A stretch of DNA of 64,000 bases from Mesostigma viride (Eukaryota; Streptophyta; Mesostigmatophyceae; Mesostigmatales; Mesostigmataceae), in assembly GCA_009746045.1 (NCBI GenBank), contig RPFO01000082.1, positions 2,194,506 through 2,258,505 of the forward strand, read 5' to 3'. Every line of letters begins with the position of its first letter. Position 1 is the stretch's first letter. Positions 11,158 to 19,410 of this stretch are shown here, piece by piece. Below the pieces are notes generated by a model. That model was not told the origin of the DNA. It worked only from the letters and a program-made list of their open reading frames with translations, and ran no database searches. Made by a program: the position numbers and the translations under genes.

Positions 11158-11375
11158 AGTGGTTAGAATAGTTTTCGTGACGGATAGAGGATTGATCCAG
11201 TCACCATCATTGTCTTACTACTACGTCAGAGTTGGTCCTGTGTATCAACTTCTAGAGGAACTGGCATTACTAACCTGCGGGTGAACCGAGGTTGGGACAT
11301 AGTACTCTTATAGTAGTGTTGTTTTCCAATCTCACTTGTACGGTAGGGACTACCGACCCCCATGGGGGGGAGGAG
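11158..11375 (+). other. 3' untranslated segment ending in a polypurine tract
   Basis: Noncoding between the ORF stop and the LTR. The last 12 bases, GGGGGGGAGGAG (11364-11375), directly abut the LTR 5' end. That is the expected position and composition of the plus-strand primer (polypurine tract), which identifies the following repeat as a 3' LTR. Confidence 0.75.
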
Positions 11376-11959
11376 TGTTACGTCCCTGCCCTTTTGGCTG
11401 GACGTAACAATGGAATAAATTACTAAGGCTGTTTGGTCTATTGAACTTGGGTTTTACGGACCTTGGCTATTGTGTGAATTGGACTAGTTATTTTGGTCCT
11501 AGGTTGTCCTTTTAGGGGCCGGCGCTGTGGCGCCGCGCCGGTTCTGAGTCTGTCAGTGGTTCTAGGCGTGGATCCTATAGTTGAGGGTCGATGTCGGCCC
11601 GGATCCTACGTGGAATGAGTGACTCGGATTGTTCTAAGGAAATTGGCGTGTATCTGCGCCGCAACCAACCTAGGTTAAATTGGTCCAAGGACGAGAGTCT
11701 CGTCCTCTTGGTTTAATGAATGATAAGTGCGAATACGCCTACACAGTGAGCCCGGGGCATTATCCATTTGTAATTGGTATTGCTAGCCATTATAAGTGTG
11801 AACTAATTAGCTTGGCATTAAGCCGTGATGCCAGATATCTCACGACTCACGTCGTGAAGCGCAACCTACTTTAGGCTATCTTGAATTATTCCTAATTCCG
11901 GCAAGAAGGGTCTTTTGCTACGTAGCTCAGGCTAGGTGAGTCTGGGCAGGGACGTAACA
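11376..11959 (+). repeat. LTR of the Ty3/gypsy element (584 bp)
   Basis: Begins TGTTACGTCCCTGCCC (11376-11391) and ends with its exact reverse complement GGGCAGGGACGTAACA (11944-11959). A 16-bp perfect inverted terminus with TG...CA ends is a strong LTR signature. The polypurine tract upstream makes it the 3' LTR. The matching 5' LTR is not in the window. Element A gag starts only 37 bp downstream, so it could alternatively be read as the 5' LTR of A with TGG at 11962 starting a primer-binding site, but no second copy follows element A. Confidence 0.8.
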
Positions 11960-11995
11960 CTTGGCTGGCTGTAGCAGATCTGAACAGAAGCCATC

Positions 11996-13183
11996 ATGAG
12001 TGAGGGTGCTATCAACCAACAAGCGGGCTTTATGGGCTTCGCGCGGCGCGGCGCTGGAATGGATGTACGAGATGGACGCGATGGACGCGGTGGACGCGAT
12101 GGACGCGGGGACGGCCAGGCGCTGGGAGACCAGGCTGAGGTGCCAGATAATCAGAGCCAAGGATCGCAGGGCGGTCAGAACGCGCCAGCCGCAGATCAAG
12201 CGGCGCCTAAGCGACCGACGGTGGCTGAGGGGTACGCGGTGCTAGGCCAGTTTCAGTCCATCAAGGACAATTGGCAGCCCCGAGATGCTGAGAGGATGTT
12301 AGAGGACATGAACTTGTACACGGAGATATACACCGGGGACAAGCTTCGCATCCTAGCGTCTAGTGCCTACATAAGGCAGTCGGCGAGGCGGCTGTTCAAG
12401 TTTGTTCGGGAGCGACACGCGGCGGGGGACACCTGGGCGGCGTTTATGACGCGACTCAGGGTGTTCCTGAGTGACAAGAGGACCATAGATGGGTCCCACC
12501 TGAAGCAAGAATACCTGGACTACAAGCCCATCAAGGGGCAGCTAGTGGTCCACGCCTTTGAAGACTTCGTCAAGCTGAGGGAGGACGCCATGGCCAAGGG
12601 CTTCTTCGTCGCAGATCGGATGGCCATGGGCGACTTTCTCAAGTCGCTGCAGCTGGATCCGGTCACCATGGATAATGTGACCATCCACATGCGACAGGTC
12701 CATGGCTGGGCAGCCATGACGGACCAGTTGTATGAGTGTTTCAGCGGCAAGTACGTGGGTGGTAAGCGCCCTCGTCAAGGTGACGAGGAGGCCGCTGAAC
12801 CTACGGTTAAGTCCATGAGGGGATCGGGCCACGGGGGCCCAGCGCCCTCGAGAGGGCCTGAGACCTCTTCAAGGGGTCGAGGAAGGTCCAGGAGGGGGCG
12901 TGACAGAAGGGCTGGACGGGGGACACCGCCGAAGTCGGGACATCCACAGTCCCAGTTTGACTTCAAGAGGGTGGGTGGTCCTCCCAAGGCTGGGCCCAGC
13001 AGTGGGACCTCACGGGACATCAGTCAGGTGGAATGTTATTTCTGCCAGGGGAAGGGTCACTTCAGGAATGAGTGTCCCTCGTACCTGAGGCAGGAAGGTC
13101 AGAGCAAGCCAGCTCAGGGTGGCAGCAAGGACAAGGCTGGTCCATCCCAGGATAAGGGCAAGGGCAAGGCTGCTGATCATTGA
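11996..13183 (+). CDS. gag: Copia-like element A, Gag with CCHC zinc knuckle
   Basis: 395 codons from ATG 11996 to UGA 13181-13183. The N-terminal ~90 residues are low-complexity Gly/Asp/Arg. Residues ~80-270 form an alpha-helical-looking capsid region (LEDMNLYTEIY, TWAAFMTRL, YDYKPI-type spacing, MAMGDFLKSLQL) that aligns with the Gag of element C. An Arg/Gly/Ser-rich basic stretch follows, then a CCHC knuckle CYFCQGKGHFRNEC at residues 347-360 for RNA binding. Gag packages the element RNA in virus-like particles in the cytoplasm. The pol frame continues in the same phase after the stop with no further stop codon, implying stop-codon readthrough. No 5' LTR of its own is seen; the gypsy LTR lies 37 bp upstream. 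Confidence 0.85.
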   Translation: MSEGAINQQAGFMGFARRGAGMDVRDGRDGRGGRDGRGDGQALGDQAEVPDNQSQGSQGGQNAPAADQAAPKRPTVAEGYAVLGQFQSIKDNWQPRDAERMLEDMNLYTEIYTGDKLRILASSAYIRQSARRLFKFVRERHAAGDTWAAFMTRLRVFLSDKRTIDGSHLKQEYLDYKPIKGQLVVHAFEDFVKLREDAMAKGFFVADRMAMGDFLKSLQLDPVTMDNVTIHMRQVHGWAAMTDQLYECFSGKYVGGKRPRQGDEEAAEPTVKSMRGSGHGGPAPSRGPETSSRGRGRSRRGRDRRAGRGTPPKSGHPQSQFDFKRVGGPPKAGPSSGTSRDISQVECYFCQGKGHFRNECPSYLRQEGQSKPAQGGSKDKAGPSQDKGKGKAADH

Positions 13184-13189
13184 CTTGAG
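13181..13189 (+). promoter_or_regulatory. Candidate gag-pol readthrough stop (UGA C) of element A
   Basis: The context is CAU UGA CUU GAG. Gag and pol share one reading frame and this UGA is the only stop between the zinc knuckle and the end of the integrase domain. Element C has the same arrangement with UGA CUA G. A cytosine after UGA is the known leaky context. Readthrough itself is inferred. Confidence 0.55.
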
Positions 13190-14690
13190 CCTGCACACAT
13201 CCCTGAACCCTGGAGGGTGCCCCCAGGGGTGTGTAATATAGCTGCTAGTGACGGCAGTGAGGGGCAGCCCCATGCTCTAGTGAAAGAGCCTATTGGACAC
13301 GATGGGGCAAGCTTGGTTACCACAGAGAGTATGCCAGCTGTAGCTGCAGTGGTTACTCGCCAACGTGCCCGCCATGGCGGTGCTGAGCCTGAGGTAGGAC
13401 CTGGTGATGTGGACCCAGGTGGATCTCAGAAGCATTCTGACCGTGCAGGACTGGCACAGGATGGTCAGGATGAGGATAGGGCTGGAGACAGTCTGACAGG
13501 CACGACCCTGGTGCCTCCTGTACATAAGGGATCTGTACATACCTTGAGTGCTAATAATGACAATAAAAGGTTTTCTCTCTTGTATGACATTGCCTCAAGG
13601 TTGCATACCATGTTTGGCCATGCAGCTCAGTCTTTGCAAGTTGCTAGACGGCTGGGAGGAAGTGAGTTGTACTCCATCTGCCAACAGGTTGCTCAAGCTT
13701 GCAAGTGCAGGCTAGTTGCTAGAAAGCCCAAGCAGTCTCATGCCAGGACTCCTATTTTGCAGCCAGGCCATGTGCAGGTAGATATTCAGAGAATCAGGGG
13801 TTTGAAGCTGCTGGTGGCAGTGGACAGATATACCAAGTACAAGACCCTAGAGATCCTGCCTGACATGGAGAAGCCTACATTGATTGCTGCTCTGAAGTTA
13901 ACAAGGAGCAGGTACCCTGGGTTGGAGTTGTTGCAGTGTGACATTCAGTTTGAGTGCTGTGAGAACCTGCCAGAGTTTCCAGAGTTGCTGATTACACCCA
14001 GGGAGAGCCACGGCCAGCAAGGGGTGGTGGAGAGAGCCATCCAAGAGATCAAGACTGTGCTGCTGGTGGAGAGGATTCCAAGGACGTCATCTGCCATTGT
14101 GACATCTGCATGGCTACGTTCTGTGGAGGATAGGCTGAACCTGAGGACTCCCATGTTCTTTGGTGACATTGCCATCAATCCTCTTATGCTGCATACCAGG
14201 ATGCTGCCAGCTGATGCTGAGCAGGCATGGAAGGAGAAGCTAGAGGCCAAGTTCCTCAAGCTGAGGCAGAAAGACAAGGGCTGGAGTGTCCTAGAACCTA
14301 ACGTTGGACAACAGGTTGTTGTGTGGAAGGAACCAAGCTTTCCAGGGAAACGTGGCAGCTGGCATGATGGGGTGGTGACCCGAGTAGAAGCCGCTGGCCA
14401 TAAGTGCTGGGTGGCCATTGATGGCTCCCAAGCAGTGCACCGTCTGTCCTGGTCAAAGATCCGTCCCCGGGGAGGTAATCAAGGAGACCTCTTCCAGGTG
14501 CCCGCTGGTGTACAAGGCGGGGGTGACGTGGAGCTTCCTGATCAGGGTGCTACAGCTGTATCGAGCCCTCAGGGTGACCCTGGCCCGGCCCCTGGGGTAC
14601 CTTCACATACGGTGGTTGGGCAAGCAGGCGGACAGGCTGCACCTCCGGGACGGCCCGACACCAGGCCTAGGGGTGTGCGTCTATCAGATA
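13184..14690 (+). pseudogene. pol: Copia-like element A, pol first part (integrase), interrupted by Element I
   Basis: In frame with gag. Domains in order: linker; HHCC zinc-binding pre-integrase region (SRLHTMFGH, then CQQVAQACKC) at about 13590-13730; integrase core with candidate Asp in VDIQRIRG, Asp in LLQCDIQF and Glu in GVVERAIQE (about 13780-14060), the DDE set that joins cDNA to host DNA in the nucleus; and a C-terminal beta-barrel-like segment (GSWHDGVVTRV, LSWSKIRPR, about 14330-14470). The frame runs into a false stop at 14702-14704 because Element I begins at 14691. The missing protease-like, RT and RNase H parts resume at 24011. Removing the insertion and one TSD copy restores the frame exactly. 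Confidence 0.85.
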
Positions 14691-14779
14691 GAGGGGATTC
14701 ATAAGTGTTTGCTCAATTTCATAAATTTTACTCAATTTTTCCACATGTGATTAAATCCTTATATTTGTCAATAAAGCAG

Positions 14780-15905
14780 GGGTCATCCAGCCTTCAGACC
14801 ATGAAAATAGACCACCCACAAAAATTGGGCTCATTCTGAGCTCAAATGGTGACATGTGACAGCATACATGTGCAGTTTTTCGTCATTTCCCCCCTTTTCT
14901 TAAATGAAACAAATATGAATAGTGAACAAATGAACTCATATCAGGCTGGATTCTTGCAGGCAGCATTTATACCATGAAAATAGACCACCCACAAAAATTG
15001 GGCTCATTCTGAGCTCAAATGGTGACATGTGACAGCATACATGTGCAGTTTTTCGTCATTTTCCCCCTTTTCTTACATGAAACAAATATGAACAGTGGAC
15101 AAATGAACTCGTATCAGGCTGGGTTCTTGCAGGCAGCATCTAGACCATGAAAATAGACCACCCACAAAAATTGGGCTCATTCTGAGCTCAAATGGTGACA
15201 TTTGACCGCATACATGTGCAGTTTTTCGTCATTTTCCCCCTTTTCTTACATGAAACAAATATGAATAGTGAACAAATGAACTCATATCAGGCTGGATTCT
15301 TGCAGGCAGCATCTAGACCATGAAAATAGACCACCCACAAAAATTGGGCTCATTCTGAGCTCAAATGGTGACATGTGACAGTATAAATATGCAGTTTTAC
15401 GCCATTTTCATCGTTTTCTTACACGAAATAAATAGGAATCATGACCAAATGAGCTCATATCGAGCTGGATTCTTGCAAGCTACATTTAAACCATAATACT
15501 AGACCACCTACAAAAATTGGGCTCATTCTGAGCTCAAATGGTGACATGTGACAGTGTAAATATGCAACCTTTTGTCATTTGCACCGGTTTCTTACATGAA
15601 ACAAATAGGAATCATGAACCAATGAACTCATATCCAGCTGGATTCTTGCAAGCTACATTTAAACCTGATTACTACACCACCTACAAAAATTGGGCTCATT
15701 ATGAGCTCAAATGGTGACATGTGACAGTATGAATATGCAGTTTTACGCCATTTGCACCGGTTTCTTACATGAAACAAATAGGAATCATGACCAAATGAAC
15801 TCATATCAAGCTGGATTCTTGCAAGCAACATTTAAACCATAATACTAGACCACCTACAAAAATTGGGCTCATTCGATCTGAGCTCAAATGGTGACATGTG
15901 ACAGT
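14780..15905 (+). repeat. 173-bp subterminal tandem array, left
   Basis: About 6.5 copies at 173-bp spacing; the phrase ATGAAAATAGACCACCCACA starts at 14801, 14974, 15147 and 15320, with more diverged copies at about 15490, 15665 and 15840. The inner copies are more diverged than the outer ones. Each unit contains GAGCTCAAATGGTGACATGT. The mirror array is at 22800-23935. Subterminal repeats of this kind usually bind transposase in DNA transposons (family knowledge). Confidence 0.9.
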
Positions 15906-15908
15906 ATA

Positions 15909-16115
15909 TGAAAAGAGACAACAAACGTGGACTGAAGCATTGGCACGCTGAGCCCCGTGCATGTCTGAGACCAGTTGTCTGAAAAGAGACAACAAACGTG
16001 GCAGCATGGCACGCCGAGCCCCGTGCATGTCTGAGACCAGTTGTCTGAAAAGAGACAACAAACGTGGAAGCATGGCACGCCGAGCCCCGTGCATGTCTGA
16101 GACCAGTTGTCTGAA
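15909..16115 (+). repeat. 66-70-bp repeat, three copies
   Basis: Three copies begin AAAAGAGACAACAAACGTGG (near 15911, 15982 and 16047), each ending in CTGAGACCAGTTGTCTGA. The third copy shares 39 identical bases (16046-16084) with Element II at 49251-49289. Confidence 0.85.
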
Positions 16116-16508
16116 CTGAAACGTAAAAAGCGCGGATCCGCGTAAGGCGCGATGTCTACTGGCTCAGGACAGTATATATATATAAGTAACATTTAAACTC
16201 AGCCCAGTTTTGACGTCATTTCCAACTGAAAAAATTATTAATTAAATAATTCATTGATAAAACACGCGCTCCTATTGGGGAGTCGCAGAGCACAATAATA
16301 CATGTTAAAGTGCTTTTCATCCCTGTATGTTGCACGCTGGGATCTAAAACTGAAAAATTTAAACTCACATCAATAAGGCTAGTCTGATTCTGAGTCATCA
16401 ATTATGTGGGGAGGGCGGCGCTTGTGGCGCGGGGTCGCCTTCGCTTGCTTGCTAGCCGTGCCCCGGTGTGCGACCTGCTTCGATCCGAACGCACTCTACT
16501 ATCTCCGC
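16116..16508. other. Noncoding stretch in Element I
   Basis: AT-rich, with a run of alternating TA at 16172-16182 and the motif TATTGGGGAGTCGCAGAGCA near 16272-16291, a relative of the sequence at 6133-6152. No gene is seen; it would be the 3' flank of the minus-strand Tudor-like gene. Confidence 0.4.
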
Positions 16509-16799
16509 CTAACCTCGCGCAGTCGAGTCGGGTGGCAGATTGGGTAACTCTACACCTGGGCATGCGCAAAGCGCAGCTCGCACCTCATCTAACCCTACTA
16601 TTTCATCGTCCCCGTCTGTGTAGAGCACATGGACCATGTTGTGCTCCTTATTAAACGCCGTCACATGGGCATGATACCGCTTCTCCCCTGAGTTTGGGCC
16701 TGAAAATATCTTGCATACCGGGGTCCCCACCAACCATTCCGGCTCGTGCACGTCCATGACATGCGATTTGAAAAGTGCCATCGCCGTCTTCTCCGCCAT
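16509..16799 (-). CDS. Tudor/agenet-like domain protein with CxCPGV motif (Element I)
   Basis: 96 codons on minus from ATG 16799. Residues ~20-75 read LVGTPVCKIF, RYHAHVTAF, MVHVLYTDGDDEIVGLDEV. The pattern of a V/C-rich first strand, a Y-H second strand and a DGDxE turn is typical of Tudor-like beta-barrels, which bind methylated peptides or DNA. It ends CACPGVELPNLPPD. The same arrangement (LVGxxVC, RYHxxV, MV, DE, CGCPGV, PxLxxPD) ends the larger protein of Element II at 46.6-48.1 kb, so the two are homologous. This copy has only the last fifth of that protein; upstream exons may exist (an AG acceptor lies just before the ATG on minus) or the gene may be truncated. The 109-bp array lies directly upstream. 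Confidence 0.55.
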   Translation of the reverse strand: MAEKTAMALFKSHVMDVHEPEWLVGTPVCKIFSGPNSGEKRYHAHVTAFNKEHNMVHVLYTDGDDEIVGLDEVRAALCACPGVELPNLPPDSTARG

Positions 16800-16851
16800 C
16801 GCTGATTCCGTTTTCTGTGCTTATTCCGTTTTCCCACCCCTCATGTTTCGC

Positions 16852-17508
16852 GCACATACGAAAAGGACTTGAATTTCCTTGCTAACAGGTCGGTCTCGGC
16901 AATTCATCTTGCATTCACTGGAATTCATTCATCGAAGCCCCGAGACTGCCCGTCCAGTCTGAACATACGAAAAGGACTTGAATTTCCTTGCTAACAGGTC
17001 GGTCTCGGCAATTCATCTTGCATTCACTGGAATTCACTCATCGAAGCCCCGAGACTGTCCGTCCAGTCTGAACATACGAAAAGGACTTGAATTTCCTTGC
17101 TAACAGGTCGGTCTCGGCAATTCATCTTGCATTCACTGGAATTCACTCATCGAAGCCCCGAGACTGCCCGTCCAGTCTGAACATACGAAAAGGACTTGAA
17201 TTTCCTTGCTAACAGGTCGGTCTCGGCAATTCATCTTGCATTCACTGGAATTCACTCATCGAAGCCCCGAGACTGCCCGTCCAGTCTGAACATACGAAAA
17301 GGACTTGAATTTCCTTGCTAACAGGTCGGTCTCGGCAATTCATCTTGCATTCACTGGAATTCACTCATCGAAGCCCCGAGACTGCCCGTCCAGTCTGAAC
17401 ATACGAAAAGGACTTGAATTTCCTTGCTAACAGGTCGGTCTCGGCAATTCATCTTGCATTCACTGGAATTCACTCATCGAAGCCCCGAGACTGCCCGTCC
17501 AGTCTGAA
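16852..17508 (+). repeat. 109-bp tandem repeat, six copies
   Basis: Units start with GAACATACGAAAAGGACTTG at 16961, 17070, 17179, 17288 and 17397 (the first, slightly variant, near 16853), a constant 109-bp period with almost no divergence (one base differs at 17058). The near identity implies recent expansion. The array lies between the divergent Tudor-like and PHD-like genes, a likely promoter region. Confidence 0.93.
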
Positions 17509-17749
17509 CTTCATACTACCGTTGTACGAAATTCAGACTGCACGAACCTCGAGGATTGTCAATGAATGCCCATGATTTTTGAATGAACAAAGCACACTGA
17601 CCGCCGTGTTTGCGCGCGCGCGGGTGGAGGTGCGTGCACTAGTCTGCCAAGAAAACACTGCAGGGCATGCGCGCACGAACACAACGAGAACGTGCCAGCC
17701 TATGACGTCGTCGACGATGAAGTTCGTCGTCCGCTAAATTGTAGGGGAT

Positions 17750-18388
17750 ATGGCGGAGTATCTGAGTGAAACAGAGAGGCTGCGGGCAGAACGACTGTGT
17801 TATGGACAAACTGCGGGTGTTTGCCTCTTAGGCCATGCCGATGGGGCAGACAACAACTGTCGGGGCCGAAATGGTGAAAGCTGCAACCTATTTGCTCACG
17901 CGATCTGCGTCAAGGCAATTGACGGGAATAAAAATGGGGAGGAGTGGTGGTGCCCAGGATGCCGTGACCCCGGTGGCGTGAAAGTTGCCAATCTCCAAGC
18001 TTCGGGTTCGAACGGTCATCATGAGGTCGGCACTCCCCCCCCGGCCCTGGGGTCCGCTGCTAACAAGTTTCTTCCAAACACCGACAAAGACCGGCGCATG
18101 TTGATGGATGATTCCGGATGCAAGGCCGTTGACGACTTCGAGAAAGCACATCACCAGGCACCCGGCAGGAAGCTAGCACTACAATACGCTTCCGCGGACA
18201 CCTTTTTCAGCGGGGAAAGTGCCCCCGGGCTTCCGGGGCAAATTCAGCAAGCGCTGCGGGACTTAGATACTAAAATTTCGTTTTTGGTTCGTACCGTACA
18301 GCCAATCATTTTGCGCCCGGATCAAATTGTGATCTGGTCACTGAACACGAAAATTTCAGCGGATTGTACGAAACACCAACGCAACTAG
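17750..18388 (+). CDS. PHD-like zinc-finger protein (Element I)
   Basis: 212 codons from ATG 17750. Residues ~17-72 carry a cysteine/histidine cluster: CYGQTAGVC, NNC, ESCNLFAHAIC and WWCPGC. The FAHxxC then WWCPxC spacing is the second half of a C4HC3 PHD finger, a chromatin reader. The first Cys pair is spaced further apart than usual, so the call is PHD-like. The rest is Ala/Gly/Pro-rich without a recognised domain and ends in a short amphipathic region. This ORF may be only the first exon of a larger gene, because the next ORF (18657) lacks an ATG. It may have been captured from a host gene, or be an element protein that reads chromatin for targeting; neither can be shown here. Confidence 0.5.
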   Translation: MAEYLSETERLRAERLCYGQTAGVCLLGHADGADNNCRGRNGESCNLFAHAICVKAIDGNKNGEEWWCPGCRDPGGVKVANLQASGSNGHHEVGTPPPALGSAANKFLPNTDKDRRMLMDDSGCKAVDDFEKAHHQAPGRKLALQYASADTFFSGESAPGLPGQIQQALRDLDTKISFLVRTVQPIILRPDQIVIWSLNTKISADCTKHQRN

Positions 18389-18656
18389 AGAAAATTTTCA
18401 GTGACGAAACTGTAGTACCGTGTACCAAGCAAAATGTAGTAGGACTTCGCTAAATTCACGTTCGGAATTTTTCCCCGCAAGATTCCCCCGCAAGATTCCC
18501 CCGCACGATTCCCCCCGCTAGGTTCAGGCTCCAGTCGATGCTCGCCAAATGGCGCAAAAAAAGAAACATATGTTAAAATCAACGGTGTGAATCCTCGTTA
18601 CCGCTCGGGTAACATTCTCACTCATTTCGCGTCTCCTACGAACCGTATTGTAGTGA

Positions 18657-19364
18657 GTGTTTCCTCGTACTACCGACGCCCATGCCGACGCGGAATCAGA
18701 TGCCAGCAAGGAGGTGCCGTCAACTGATGCCAGCAAGGAGGTGCCGTCAATTGATGCCAGCAAGGAGGCGCCGTCAACTTATGCCAGCAAGGGCGTGCTT
18801 TCAACTGATGCCAGCAAGGGCGTGCTTTCAACTGATGCCAGCAAGGGCGTGCCATCGAGTGGTGACAAGTCGAGCGCGGGTGTCATGGTCGATGATGACT
18901 TACCGGACTCCCTGCCCCCACCCCCCGACTCCCCGCCTCCCCCCACCTGCGAAGCATCACATGCAGACGACGCCCAGCCCAGGGGCGGCCACCCAGCAGC
19001 TGCCATGCCCAGCGCTAGCAGTGCAGCACGGCGTGCCAGCTTTGATGCTGCAAATCTCAAGTCGGGGGACCAGCTTTCCTTGGAAGCTCCAGCGTTTCTG
19101 TCGTGGCCTCCCTCCCCTGATGGTGTCCCCTCCCCTGGCGATGTCCGTGTAGGACAATTGATTCGCGTCGCCATCTCTCATAAAGAGCTCGGCAAACCCC
19201 TCTTCCCCAAGGTAATTCTTGGTTTTCATGTGTATTCCGGAGGGGCGGGGATCTTCCTGGCAAACACGCCATACGCAAGAAAGGACCTTATAGAGGGGGC
19301 TGTCAAGAGCGGGGTGGTCAAGCTGACGCCTGATCCCCCAGCATATTACGTGACCTGGTGTTAA
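18657..19364 (+). CDS. Repeat-containing hypothetical protein (Element I)
   Basis: Open frame of 235 codons without an in-frame ATG near its start (GTG at 18657; first ATG about residue 77), so it is probably a downstream exon. Residues ~14-70 are 9-residue repeats DASKEVPST/DASKGVLST from a 27-bp direct repeat (18699-18860). A Pro-rich spacer follows, then about 75 residues of ordinary composition (VGQLIRVAISHKELGKPLFP, GGAGIFLANT, YYVTW). An ATG-initiated ORF in another frame (18682) overlaps but is Arg/Cys-rich and less plausible. A perfect hairpin begins 10 bp after the stop. Function unknown. Confidence 0.4.
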   Translation: MFPRTTDAHADAESDASKEVPSTDASKEVPSIDASKEAPSTYASKGVLSTDASKGVLSTDASKGVPSSGDKSSAGVMVDDDLPDSLPPPPDSPPPPTCEASHADDAQPRGGHPAAAMPSASSAARRASFDAANLKSGDQLSLEAPAFLSWPPSPDGVPSPGDVRVGQLIRVAISHKELGKPLFPKVILGFHVYSGGAGIFLANTPYARKDLIEGAVKSGVVKLTPDPPAYYVTWC

Positions 19365-19373
19365 GCCTCCCAC

Positions 19374-19410
19374 GGTCCTTAATTTAGGACAAAGTCCTAA
19401 ATTAAGGACC
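19374..19410. other. Perfect 17-bp stem, 3-nt loop hairpin
   Basis: GGTCCTTAATTTAGGAC, AAA, GTCCTAAATTAAGGACC. It starts 10 bp after the stop of the preceding ORF, so it could act in 3' end formation, or it may be a tiny MITE relic. Related GGTCCTAA motifs recur at about 20895-20915 and 21093. Confidence 0.75.

Noticed and set aside
11376-11959. Treating this as the firm 5' LTR of element A
   Set aside because: A polypurine tract lies directly before it and no second copy follows element A; kept only as an alternative.
16852-17508. CRISPR array
   Set aside because: 109-bp perfect tandem units without unique spacers.
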